A stretch of 50,000 nucleotides of DNA from Neocallimastix lanati (nom. inval.) (Eukaryota > Neocallimastigomycota > Neocallimastigomycetes > Neocallimastigales > Neocallimastigaceae), in the NCBI GenBank assembly GCA_016946835.1, contig JACVTC010000072.1, positions 400,001 to 450,000 of the forward strand, given 5' to 3'. Made by a program: the position numbers and the translations under genes. Positions within the stretch are counted from its first letter, which is position 1. The number at the start of each line of letters is the position of its first letter. Below the pieces are notes generated by a model. The model was given only the letters and a program-made list of their open reading frames with translations. It ran no database searches and had not been told where the DNA came from. Below, piece by piece: positions 12,566 to 24,500 of the stretch.

Positions 12566-14310
12566 CTTTATTTTATTTTATTCTACTTTTAAATTAATAT
12601 ATTATTACTTGAATGTTTCGATAAAATAGGAATTTTATTACACCAATACACAATTGACATATAAATAAAATATTAATTATAAAGTTTTAATTTTAAAATT
12701 AAAAATATTATTCGGTGCATATAAAAATTGTATAAATATTTTAATTTTAATAGACGTTAAATGTATTTAATATACATATATAAAAAAATATTTTAGATAT
12801 AATTTATTTTAGTCAATAATTCAATGGTGTTAAAAAAGGAAATAATATATATATATATATAAATAAAATTATATGAATCTAATATATATACTTTTTTCAA
12901 AGTTAAAATTTTAAATGTATTTTTCTTTTTTTATACTTTTCTTTCTTTCTTTCTTTCTTTTTTTTTTTTTTTTAAAAAAAAAAATATTTCTTTATTTTAT
13001 TTTTTATTTATTTATTCTTTTTTTTTTTTTTTTTTTATTTTTTCTTATAATTTTTAAATTCAATTTTTATTATAAAAAAAAAAAGAAATAAAATCTATTT
13101 AAAAAAATAATTTCTATTATGGAAGAAAGTAAGTTTAAGTAACTTTGTTAATAATTTAAAAATATTAATAATCAACATGGAAAAAAATAAGTAAATAAAA
13201 TCAAATCATAAAATATTTTATAGTTGGAAAATTTTAATAAATATTAAAACTATTAATAATAATAATTAATAATAATTAATAATAGTTAATAATAATTAAT
13301 AATAGTTAATAATAATTAATAATAAATAATAATTTATAAAATATTAAATAATAATAAATATTAAATAATATAAAATGATTAATGATTTTTATTATTTATT
13401 CTTAGTTGTTTTTTTATTATTGGTTATTTGATAATAATACCTTAAATCATCTGATTTAAATCATATGAATAGTATATACATATGTAGTATATACATTTAA
13501 TTATGTAAAAGTAAAGTTTAATAGTACATTTTTTATGAACATAAAATTAATACATAATATAAATACGTTCTATTAAATGTAAATACATTTTATAATGATA
13601 TATTTGATAATTCTATTGAATTTTTAAATTTTTTTAAATTTTTAAATTTTAAAAACCTATAATTAAGCCCTGCTCGTGCAAATTAGCAATTTGATATAAT
13701 TAAAATAATTATTACTACTAAATACTTTATTTTTTATTTTTATTTTTTTAATTAAATATATGTAATAATTATGATTTAAATATTAATTATATATAATTAA
13801 CTTTCTTATACATACATTCTTTTTATCTTTTATTTTTTTTTTCTCTTCGTTTTCATTAAAATATTATATATATATATAAAAGAAAAAAGAATAAAGTAAA
13901 AGGTTATAACGAAATAAGAAGACAAAGAAAAATAAATATAAAAAAAAATTTTTTTTTTATATTTTTCTTTTTCAAAAGGAAAAAAAAATATAAAAACTAA
14001 TGAACAAAATTAATTTTTTATTAAATTTTTTTTGTTAATAATAAAATATAATCTTAAAATTTTAAAGAATAAATTAAAATACTATCCATTATAATGTAAA
14101 TTATTATCCATTATATTAAATTTTTTAAATTATTTTAATTTTTAATCCTAAAATAGATATTTAGATGAAAGGAAAAGACAAAATAAATTAATTCATTTAT
14201 TTTATAAATATATAAATATAAAATTAAAAAATAATTTTTTTATCGATTATAAAAATTATCAATTCATAGTTCAATTTTGCATTAAAAAAAGACATTATAA
14301 CATTTTAAAA
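12566..14310. other. divergent intergenic region, derlin / kinesin-14
   Basis: 1.7 kb between two divergent starts, so it should hold both promoters. It is A/T-rich with CTTT microsatellite and T-runs near 12940-13040. A possible alternative first exon of the kinesin is ATGGAAGAAA at 13119 followed by GTAAGT, but it would sit about 1.5 kb from exon 2. No other coding signal was found. Confidence 0.5.
13256..13330. repeat. 20-bp tandem repeat (AATAATTAATAATAGTTAAT)
   Basis: Several near-exact copies of a 20-bp AT unit with a distinguishing GTT, in the derlin/kinesin intergenic region. Confidence 0.7.
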
Positions 14311-16023
14311 ATGATTACTGACGTAAAGGTATATTAATATATACATATATATACAAATACAAATATGAATACAAATATGAATATAAATATGAAAATTTTA
14401 TTTTATTTTTAATTTCAATTAAAAATGAAAATAATTGAGATTTTAAAATTTGAAATTTAATTAATATGAATTTAATTTTATATAAATGAAATAAAAATTA
14501 ATATATATTTGAAATTTTAATTTATTGTTTTTCTTTTTTATAATAAATCAACAAAACAAAATCAAAAATAAATTATTAAATGGATGTCAAAATAATGTTT
14601 TTTATAATATATAGAAGAAATCATCAATACCAATGCCAAAAGTGCATTCAAAGATTCCATCTTTTAGTAAGGAAAATGTAAAAGTAAATACCAAATCACC
14701 TGAAAAAGTAGTTAGTAATATATCTACTCCAGATGATACTAATGTTAAAAAAAGAAAGCTTTCTAGAATAATAAGTACAACTTCAAAGGCTGATACAAGT
14801 ATTTCTAATATAAGACCAACTAAATTTCCTAGAAAATCTATTTCTCAAACTTCAAAATTATATAGACCAAGAGCTTCTCTTTCAGCCACTTCTAATACTA
14901 GTATACATAAAACTACTACAACAACGTCAACACTATCTAATATAAAAACACCATCATCATCAACAAGTACAAGTCCAAGAAATTCGTTTATTACTAAAAA
15001 TTCGCCTCGTTCAACTCTAACAAAAACTCCATTATCTAAAACGGTAAAATCTGAAACAAGAACTTCATTATCTAGAACAATCAAATCTGAATCAAAAACT
15101 CCATTATCTAGAACAATAAGATCTGAATCAAAAACTCCATTATCTAGAACAGTAAAATCTGAAACAAGGACTTCGTTATCCAGGACAATAAAATCTGAAT
15201 CAAATACAAAACCACTTACTGTTCATAAAACCCCATCAACTATAAAGAAAAATGTAGCTTCAAAATCATTCTTAAAAACTAAAAATACATCTTTAAGTAC
15301 TAATTCAACAGATGCTTCAGCGAAAAAAGCAAGTAAACCGCCGAAATCGAAATATGGAGTAACGTTAACAAAAAGACCAAGACGTTCAGGATGGGATACA
15401 AAAGTAAATTAATTTTTTTCTTTCTTTTTTTTTTTTATACTATTATATATATATATATATATATATTTTTATTCATTATTAATTTTATTTTTATTAATAC
15501 ATTATATATAAATTTATAAATATATAAATATATAAATATTATTATTATTATTATATTATTTTCAAATATATTATAAAACAAAAGGGTCTTTTAGAGGATG
15601 CTAAAAAAGATATTTTAGAATTAACAAATCATATTGATAAATCATGTAAATTATTGGAACAAAAAGATGAAGAACTTAATGAAAAATCAGAACAAAGTAA
15701 AAAATTGAAAATAATTTTAATTTATATATATATATATATTAAAATAAATAAAAAATTAAATATATATTAATAATCTATATAATGAATACATATATATTTG
15801 TAAAAAATTATTATATTGAAATAAAACAAACAAAAACAAATAATAATAAAAAAACAGTTAATCAATTACAATCAGATAAAGAAAAGAATCTTAATGAAAT
15901 TGAAACCATAAAATCTGAAAAAGAAGTATAATCATTATTTACTTATATAATATTTATCAATCTTAAATTTTTATTATTATTTTTGCCTTCATATCTTTAG
16001 ATATTAATGAAAAACCATTTATT

Positions 16024-16086
<63 letters not shown>

Positions 16087-17494
16087 TCGTATATTAATTT
16101 ATGAACGTAGAAAGAAAAAAAGGAAACTGAAGAAATATTAAAAACTAAAGAATGTGAAATTAATGATTTAAAAGAAAAGAATACTAAATTAGAAGATACC
16201 TATGGTGAATTTGTAAAAGAACACGATAAATTAAAAGAAAAACAGAAAATTTTAATTGTAATATTAATGCAATTTTTTATTATCAAAATAATTATAAATA
16301 TTTGAAATTTTATTTTATAATATTATCATAATTAATTTTATATAAATAATATATATATATATATTAATACACCGTCATTATTGTATTTATATATACTATA
16401 TATATTATTATGTTTTTTTTTTTTTTTTTTTTATTTTCTTTTTATTTTTATTTGTAATATTTTATTTTAATAAAAGGATGAACATACTAAATTAAAGGAA
16501 GAATTTGATGAATTAACTAAAAATCATAAGGTCACAAGTGAAGAATTAGAAAAAGCAAAAGAAACAATTAAAGATCTAAAGGTAATGAATCTTAACATAT
16601 ATATACATATATAATTATTAGTCTATTTCTTTATTAATAGAGCTAATGATATATAATAAGTACAAAGAAAAAAATTTTTTGAATCTATATTTATTAAATT
16701 ATATTAAAATATATTACCATAATTTATATTCATTTAGCAAAAATTAGAAGATAGAGAACAAAAAATTAGTGATTTTGAAAAACAAGTTGCTAATTTCAAA
16801 TTAGAATCTCAAGTTAATAAGAAATATATTAAAGAATTAGAAAGCACCAAAAATGATAATGGTGAAATAATAAAAGATTTAGAAATAGAACGTGAAAGAC
16901 ATTTAAAGAGATTAGCAGCCTTAGAGGATGATTATTCAGAAGCTAAAAAAAATATTCAAGAATTAGAAGAACAAAGAAGATTTTTACATAATGAAATTCA
17001 AGTAATTGATATTATATTATTTATTTTATAAAATAAAAAGAAAAGAAAAAAAAAATAATTAAATATATTTAAATAATATAAAATATATTTTTAATTCCAA
17101 TTAATATAATAGGAATTAAAAGGTAATATTCGTGTATTTTGTAGAGTTAGACCTGTTCTTGGTAAATACTATTTTATTAATATAAATAACAATTTTTAAA
17201 TAACGATTAATTAATTAATTAAATAATAATATATATATATATATATTTATTTTATTTTTAAATATTATAATTATAAAATAATAGAAAGTGAAAAGGAAAA
17301 ATATAATTTAAGTGGTGATGATTTAACACCACATATTGTTTATCCTAAAGATAATGATACAGGAATTACATTAGTTCAACAAACTGTAGGTTTTTATAAT
17401 AACATTGAAAATGTCACTAAAGATAATAATAAAAATAATGATATAAAAAAAAATAATAAAATAATTTAATTTTTATTATATATATATATTATTA

Positions 17495-17554
<60 letters not shown>

Positions 17555-18647
17555 ATTAAAATTTTATTAATTTATATATATTATATATATATAATTTTTA
17601 TGTATCAAAAGGAATCTGCTATGGGATCAGCATCTTCAAAATCATATCCATTTTCTTTTGATAGGATATTTAATGGTGAATCCAAGCAAGAAGAAATATT
17701 TACAGAAATAGCACAATTAGTTCAATCTGCTCTAGATGGTTATAATGTTTGTATTTTTGCCTATGGTCAAACTGGAAGTGGTAAAACTTATACGTATGTA
17801 CTTTAATATATTAATCTAATCTAATATAATATAAAAATATAAAAAATAAATTGATTTATCCAAAGATATTTAATAAATTTATTAAAATTATATATTAATT
17901 TTATAAAAATAATATTTATTTATTATTTAAAAATTAATTATTTATATAATTATGAACATAAGAATGGAAGGTGGTGAAGACGAAGAAACCATGGGTATGA
18001 TTCCAAGAGCTGTAAAACAAATATTTATTGCTTCCGAAGAATTTAAAAAGAAAGGTTGGATATATGATATAGATTGTCAAGTATGTTTATAAATATCACA
18101 GTTTTATTTATTTATTTATTTATTTTTATTTTTTTCTTATTTTATTATATTTATATTAAATATATTGTAGTTATATTTGCAAATAAAATGTATTTTTTCT
18201 AATATTATTATAAATGTATTTATTAAAAATTATTAGTTTTTAGAAATATATAATGAAACTATTAGAGATTTATTAGGAAATGATGAAACTCAAAAACATG
18301 AAATTAAGCATTTATCTTACGGAAGAACTATTGTTACCGATGCAAAAATTGGTATTTTATTTATTTATTTAATTTTTTTTTTCTTTCTTTTTTCTTAAAT
18401 TTATTTATATGATACTAATATGAAATAAAAATTAAAATTTATAATTTATAATTTAATATAATTAGTAAAAGTAACAACTTCAAATGAAGTCCATAAATTA
18501 TTACAAATTGCTTCAAAAAATAGATCTACTGGTGCAACTCTTTGTAATGAACGTTCTTCTAGAAGTCATAGGTATAAATATATATATATATTTATATATT
18601 TATATATTTATTTTCAAAGGATATTTTAAAAAAAATTATATATCTCA

Positions 18648-18679
<32 letters not shown>

Positions 18680-18982
18680 AAATAAAATAAATTAAAATAA
18701 GTAATAATCATATTAATAATTATTATGTATTTTTTATTTTAGTATTTTTACTCTCCATTTGTCAGGGCATAATGTATATACAGATGAAAGATATGAAAGT
18801 TCCTTAAATCTTATTGATTTAGCTGGTTCAGAACGTTTAGCAGTATCAGGTGCTACTGGCGACAGACTTAAAGAAACTCGTGCTATTAATAAAAGTCTAA
18901 GTTGTTTAAGTGATGTTATTGCTGCTTTATGTAATAATGAACCACATATTCCATATCGTAATTCAAAAGTATGAAATTAATA

Positions 18983-19018
<36 letters not shown>

Positions 19019-19568
19019 TTAATTTTATAAATTTTTGAAAAGAAACAATATTATAAAAATTTTAAATTTATTAATTAAATTTTAATTATTTATTATTTAT
19101 TAATTTTAATTTAATTTTATTTTTTATAATTATTTTATAGTTAACTTATTTATTACAAAATTCATTAGGTAAATCAAGCAAATATTTTAAATAATAATTA
19201 AAATTAATTAAATCGAATTCTATAAATATTTTTAGTATTAACAATATTTTAATAATTTATAATTATATTTATTAAAAAATAAATGAATAAATAACTATTT
19301 AATAGGAGGAAATAGTAAAACTTTAATGTTTGTAAATATATCACCACTTTTCATCAATTTACAAGAAACTCTTTGTTCATTAAGATTTGCAACAAAGGTA
19401 TTTAAAACTTAATATATATTTTTATATTGTTATTAATTGAAATTTTAATATTAAATATATAAATATATATATATATATATACTAATTTATTTTAATTTAT
19501 TTAATTTATTAATTTTTATTTAGGTTAATTCTTGTCAAATTGGAACTGCTAAAAAGATTTTAAAATAA
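14311..19568 (+). CDS. KAR3: kinesin-14, C-terminal motor (KAR3/KIFC1-like), 17 exons
   Basis: Minus-end-directed microtubule motor for spindle and microtubule organisation. Exons: 14311-14328, 14615-15403, 15585-15696, 15858-15925, 16111-16257, 16477-16581, 16738-17001, 17113-17161, 17285-17385, 17612-17793, 17963-18080, 18237-18351, 18466-18571, 18743-18968, 19141-19168, 19306-19397, 19524-19568. These total 2565 nt in frame, 854 residues. Layout: basic Ser/Thr-rich tail (about 1-270) with five 12-residue repeats and the [12 protein letters not shown] motif near its end; coiled coil (about 280-500); neck [14 protein letters not shown] (502-515), diagnostic for kinesin-14; P-loop GQTGSGKT (603-610); switch I NERSSRSH (717-724); switch II DLAGSE (750-755); stop soon after the motor. 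The 6-codon first exon is the least certain part: it fits in phase (AAG then GTATAT) but could be replaced by an ATG in exon 2 at 14633. Introns are 111-286 nt. Confidence 0.93.
15032..15211 (+). repeat. coding 36-bp minisatellite in kinesin tail, 5 copies
   Basis: Five tandem 36-nt units encode a 12-residue motif of the form LSRT(I/V)KSE(S/T)(K/R)T(P/S). Unit starts are seen at 15032 and 15068 and continue at 36-nt steps. The repeat adds basic and phosphorylatable residues to the tail expected to bind microtubules. Confidence 0.85.
17497..17548 (+). repeat. poly(T) tract, 52 nt, kinesin intron 9
   Basis: The longest homopolymer in the window. It lies in the intron just before the P-loop exon, ending about 63 nt before the acceptor (AG at 17610-17611). 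Confidence 0.85.
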
Positions 19569-19759
19569 GCATTATTAAAAATAAAACATATAAAAAAAAA
19601 AAAAAAATTGAAGAATAATTAAAAGGAAAACCCATAAATAATGAAATATAATAATAACTATATATATATTTTTTATTTATACTTTTTACATAGTACAATC
19701 TTAAAATATTTATTAATAATCATTATAATATAAAGGAAGATAAGAAAAAAAAAATATTA

Positions 19760-19812
<53 letters not shown>

Positions 19813-20180
19813 TAAAAATAACGATAACCATAACAATACAATATAATAGTTGTATATCATTTTTATATTTAATATATTTAATATTTATTTTTATTATTTT
19901 TTAATCAAATTAATAATGTAATTATTTATTTATCAAATTATATTTTTAAGAAATAATTTTTTTTTTTTTAATTAAACCTATTTAAATATCTTTTTTTTAA
20001 AAAAATAAAAAATATATAGTTAAACTTTAAATAGAAATATATATATATATATTTTTTTTATTAATTCATTTATTTATAAACTTATAATTAATTGTTTATA
20101 TTTCTTATTAAATATTCAAAAGAAATTAAATGACAAACATCTTTATCATTTTTAATATTTTTTATATAATAATAATGATA

Positions 20181-20182
<2 letters not shown>

Positions 20183-20232
<50 letters not shown>
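20183..20232. repeat. poly(A) tract, 50 nt
   Basis: Unbroken run of 50 A in the kinesin/HTATIP2-like intergenic region. It is 375 nt from a 46-nt T-run at 19763-19808, so the two could pair as an inverted homopolymer pair. Confidence 0.85.
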
Positions 20233-20238
<6 letters not shown>

Positions 20239-20413
20239 GTTAATAATACTTTTAATAAATTAATACCATTAATTTACTTTTATCACAACCATTTATAAAT
20301 TGAATAGGTTTTCATTTGATATATATACATACATGATTTATATATATAAAATGTATGCTTTTTTTTTTTTTTTTTTTTTTTTTTTTGAAAAACATTCATT
20401 ATCCTTATTTACA

Positions 20414-20520
20414 TTTTTTCTTCAATATAAATATGTAATAGAAGATTAAACTTTTCAGTATTATTTAAATTTTTTCTTCAATATAAATATTTAATAGAAG
20501 ATTAGACTTTTCAGTATCTT
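20414..20520. repeat. 56-bp tandem duplication
   Basis: Two adjacent copies of 'TTTTTTCTTCAATATAAATA' plus 'AGAAGATTA(A/G)ACTTTTCAGT', offset by 56 bp and differing at a few bases. Function unknown. Confidence 0.8.
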
Positions 20521-20646
20521 TATCTGTCATCATATGTTTTTAGTGTTTTTTATCATTATCATTATTATTATTATAATTATTATTTTTTTTATTATTTTTT
20601 TTGTTATTTTTTTAATTTTTTTTTGTTATTTATTTTTTTTATTATA

Positions 20647-20677
<31 letters not shown>

Positions 20678-21746
20678 TTTTTAAAAAAAAATTTCGAATA
20701 TTCCTCTTTTTAAATATATATATAGGATTCATCATGAAAAGGGATAGATAACAAGAGACACAACAAAAGAGCATTTAAAATTTTTAATGGTATGACCACT
20801 AATCTTTAAAAAATAAAATAAAATAAAATAAAAAATTTAAAAATTCATATTTTTTTGTGATAAAATGAAGGAGAGGCTTAGAATTAATCATATTTATAAT
20901 TTTTTAATAGTTTCTCTTTTCTTTTTTAAAAATTAAAAGTAAAAAACATTAAGTAATAATTGTCAAAATTATTTTGAAAAAATAAAAAAAAAAAAAAAAA
21001 AAAAAAAAGAAAAAAAGCTCTTGAGAAATCGTTAACTTGAATAGCATTATGGTTGAAGAATTTTTTAAATAAAATCAAAATTTTGATTGTGGTAATATTA
21101 TTATAGGTAAATCAGTTTGTATATTAGTACTCTAATATTACAATTACTGAAAAAGAAAAATTTAAAACATTATGGCAAGTAATAAAACACTAGGTTCCGA
21201 ATTTTTTAAGAAAAAGTAAGATAACCCTTCAAAATTTTTGATCATCTAAGAGATAACTTTGAAGGATATGAAATCTTCAATTAAAACAATTGTGTAAACG
21301 ATAGTCAAAATTATTATATAAATTTGGTATATGATATGTCAAATATATTTTAATTTAAATGTTTATCTAAAGAATAAAATGTATTTAATGGCTTTTATGA
21401 TAGAGATATGAATTTTGTAAATTGCAAATATAAATTTAATTAAATAGTTTTTTAAAATTAAAAAGTATTATTATTTTTATTTAAAAGATAATAAAATTTT
21501 TATTATATGTATATATATATATATTCTATATATATTTACAGGTTTTAACACAAAAAAAGAAAAACTAATAGAAATAAAAAAAAATGAAAATAATCAAAAT
21601 ACTCAAAATAATAATTATTATAAAATTAAATAATTATTTTATTATTTTATTATATATACAACAAAAGATAAATAAAATAATATATATATATATATATATA
21701 TTAATATTTCTGATAAAATACGTAATAATAATTTTTAATATTTAAA

Positions 21747-21747
<1 letters not shown>

Positions 21748-21819
<72 letters not shown>

Positions 21820-21821
21820 TT
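21748..21821. repeat. (ATT)n microsatellite
   Basis: About 24 copies of ATT immediately downstream of the HTATIP2-like gene. Confidence 0.85.
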
Positions 21822-21842
21822 ATTCTAATTATTTTTGTTATT

Positions 21843-22556
21843 TTAATTACTTTGATTTTCTTGTACTATTTTCAACATTTCATCATTTTCAATTACTTCA
21901 TAGATATTTTCTGAATCTACCTTTTGATTATTTTTATTATCTAAATTAAACTTTAAGTCAACGACAAACATAGCTTTTGCAACATCTTTAGCAGCAATTT
22001 TTGTAGTAAAAGGTATCCATTTTGAAAAAGCTTCTCCAAGTCTTTTATCATTGTCTCTATCTAATAATAATCCGGGATGAAATACACTAATTTTTTTTAT
22101 GATTTTCCTTTTCTTTAATTCTTCTTCCGTTTCTCCTTTAGTTTTCCACAGTAAAAATTTGGAATCTTTATGAGCTTTATTTGAAGAACAAAAAGAAAAA
22201 TGAGGAATTCCGAATTTTTCTGCAATTTCAAGGGATTTCAAAACATAAGTATATTCTACTTTTCTAAATAACTCTTCTCCATTTTTTACACGACTTCCTA
22301 AGGTATTAAATACAGAGGTATAAGTATCAATATCTGGAATATATTCTTTTATTTTATCAAAATCATTAATTAAAAAATCCAAGGATTCCACAATGATTAT
22401 ATTTAATTTTTCGGAAGGCTGATTTTCCCATTTTTCAATTTTTCTTCGAACAATTATAGATACCTTTGAATAATCATTACTATTAATTAAATTATCAACT
22501 AATTCTCTTCCAACAGCGCCAGAAGCTCCAAAAACTAAAGCTTTAAATGAAGCCAT
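21843..22556 (-). CDS. FMP52: HTATIP2/FMP52-like NAD(P)-binding protein
   Basis: Single-exon gene of 237 residues, the normal size for the HTATIP2 (TIP30)/FMP52 group of atypical short-chain dehydrogenases. Seen: Rossmann motif GASGAVG (residues 10-16) after the first strand; RR after the second strand; VFNTLGSR; EYTYVLKSLEIAEKFG; and HFSFCSSNKAHKDS leading to LLWKTKGE. In the animal homologue the last segment holds a Tyr four residues before the Lys of KGE. Here that position is Leu136, with Lys140 kept, so the YxxxK pair looks broken. FHPGLLLDR matches the family's RPG block. Fungal FMP52 is a mitochondrial protein of unknown reaction; no signal peptide is obvious here. The start is the first ATG of the frame, directly before the Rossmann strand. 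Enzyme activity is not established. Confidence 0.85.
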   Translation of the reverse strand: MASFKALVFGASGAVGRELVDNLINSNDYSKVSIIVRRKIEKWENQPSEKLNIIIVESLDFLINDFDKIKEYIPDIDTYTSVFNTLGSRVKNGEELFRKVEYTYVLKSLEIAEKFGIPHFSFCSSNKAHKDSKFLLWKTKGETEEELKKRKIIKKISVFHPGLLLDRDNDKRLGEAFSKWIPFTTKIAAKDVAKAMFVVDLKFNLDNKNNQKVDSENIYEVIENDEMLKIVQENQSN

Positions 22557-22965
22557 TTTTTATATATATATATTTTACTTAATTTTTTTTTTTTTTTTTT
22601 TTTTTTTTTATATTTGTTTTATTTTTATTTTTATTTTTCTTTTCTTGTATTTTAATTTTTTTTTTTAATCGATCATTATATATATATACATATATGATGA
22701 ATTATATAAATGAAAAAAAAATATATAAATTAAAATAAGGTAAAAAAAATTATTATTGTAAATAATTTTTATTTTTAAAAGTAGATTATTATAAATATTT
22801 AATATATTTAAATACACAAATATATTAAAATTTAAAATAAAAAGTTTTAATTAATATTCCATAGTAATCATAATTAAAAGGAATAAAATAACTAAAACTT
22901 TAATATATTATTAATTAAGATGTTAAAAGTATAAATTATAAATTATCTATTAATTAATAAATAAT

Positions 22966-22998
<33 letters not shown>

Positions 22999-23140
22999 GA
23001 TAATAATAAATGATAATAATATATATAATAACAAATGATAACAATAATTATAATAATAAATATAATAATAAATGGTAATAATAATTATAATAATATATAA
23101 TTATTAACATTAATACTGATAATAAATAATAGTAATAAAA

Positions 23141-23173
<33 letters not shown>

Positions 23174-23284
23174 TCTTATAGTGATACATTTATCATGATA
23201 TATAAATATTTTGTAATTATAAATAGTAAAGTTGATGTCATATAATCATGTAATATGCATAAATAAAAATTAATATATAACACT
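22557..23284. other. AT-rich intergenic segment upstream of HTATIP2-like gene
   Basis: Low-complexity A/T with AATAAT runs (about 22970-23060 and 23140-23170) and a T-run near 22580-22610 just upstream of the start codon. No coding signal was found. Confidence 0.55.
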
Positions 23285-23700
23285 TCGGACTAATACATAT
23301 TAAGGTTTCTGAATTGACCTTGCGACTACCACCTGGATTTATATGGGGCAAATTTTCATCTTCCCAGGATGTTTTTTTCCTATAAATAAAATCGGATGTT
23401 CGCCCACCATGAGAAATATTCCTGTTGCTGGATTATATCTTAGTGCAGAGAGCACTTGATCTGTGAGAGGATTAGTGTAGTTGTTCCTCCCTCGATGATG
23501 GTTCAAGAGATTACTGAAAAGAAGCTTGTCATGTAAAGCGGTGTATAGAAGAATGTCTTTAATATTAGCCCTACTTTGAAAGAAGTCCTCGTCGACATCG
23601 AAATGATATGTCAAAGAATCCAATGAGAGTTTGATACGTTTAAAGAAGAGATTGAAGGCCCTATTGTTCTTCCTACTCGTTAATCCCAGTCTAAAATATA
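23285..23700 (-). pseudogene. probable PIF/Harbinger transposase remnant
   Basis: A roughly 400-bp island of ordinary base composition inside very AT-rich DNA. On the minus strand an open frame of about 118 codons runs from about 23693 to a stop near 23339, with no convincing ATG. It reads in part FNLFFKRIKLSLDSLTYHF and LTDQVLSALRYNPATGIFLM. The latter resembles the start of the Harbinger DDE domain (a pattern like 'LLIALRFLATG'). Readable sequence continues past the stop to about 23285 in another frame. The DDE residues and terminal repeats are not seen. I read it as a truncated, decayed copy; an unrelated fragment remains possible. Confidence 0.45.
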
Positions 23701-24434
23701 TATATATATATTATAAATTAAAGAAATTATTACTGCCTTTCTTAAAAATTATAAATAATTAAATAAATAAAAAAATAATTAAATTTATTATTATTAATTT
23801 ATAATTAATATATAAATATTTATATTTTAATTTTATTACTAAATTTTATTGTTTTTTTTTTTTTATTTAAAATGATTATTAAATACTTTTATATTTAGTT
23901 TTCATTATTTAAATATAAAAGTTCTTTCTTTTTCATCATAATGTCTTTCATTTCAATAATTTTTGAAAATATCTCTATTAAAAAAAGAGATTAAAAGAAT
24001 TTTTTATATTAATAATAGTTTTAATAATAACAACAATAATAATTATTATTATTATAATTATTTTTATTATTATTATGGTGATAAATCATTTCTAGGCATG
24101 TATCATTAATATAAGTGATTAATTTATAATCAATTATAAATAAAGTTTTTGTTACGCAATTTATATATAAAAAAAAATTAGTATAATAATTAATTAATTA
24201 GAAGGATTTTTACTGCCTTAATAGTTATAATAAGTAAATAAATATATAAATATATATTGATAAATATATATATAAATATACATCAATAAATCAATATATA
24301 TATATGGAATTAAAATATATTGAAATTTATATTTTTATATAAATTAATAAATACTTTTATTATATTTATAATATATATATATATAAATATTATTTCAATT
24401 TAATATTATATATTTGCATATACCAAAATAGTTT

Positions 24435-24500
24435 AAATTCTTGTATCAAATTTTCCAAAAAAAAAATAAATTCTTGTATCAAATTTTCCAAAAAAAAAAA
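24435..24500. repeat. 33-bp tandem duplication
   Basis: Two copies of 'AAATTCTTGTATCAAATTTT' followed by CC and an A-run, offset 33 bp (starts 24435 and 24468), identical apart from A-run length. Confidence 0.85.

Larger units (their letters stand above)
19569..21842. other. convergent intergenic region, kinesin / HTATIP2-like
   Basis: 2.3 kb where two 3' ends face each other. It holds a 46-nt T-run (19763-19808), a 50-nt A-run (20183-20232), a 56-bp duplication (20414-20520) and an ATT microsatellite (21748-21821). The part at about 20740-21310 has ordinary sequence complexity but many stops in every frame I read; it may be a decayed gene. An ATG at 21172 opens a 15-codon frame followed by a GTAAGA donor-like site, without a convincing second exon. 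Confidence 0.5.
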
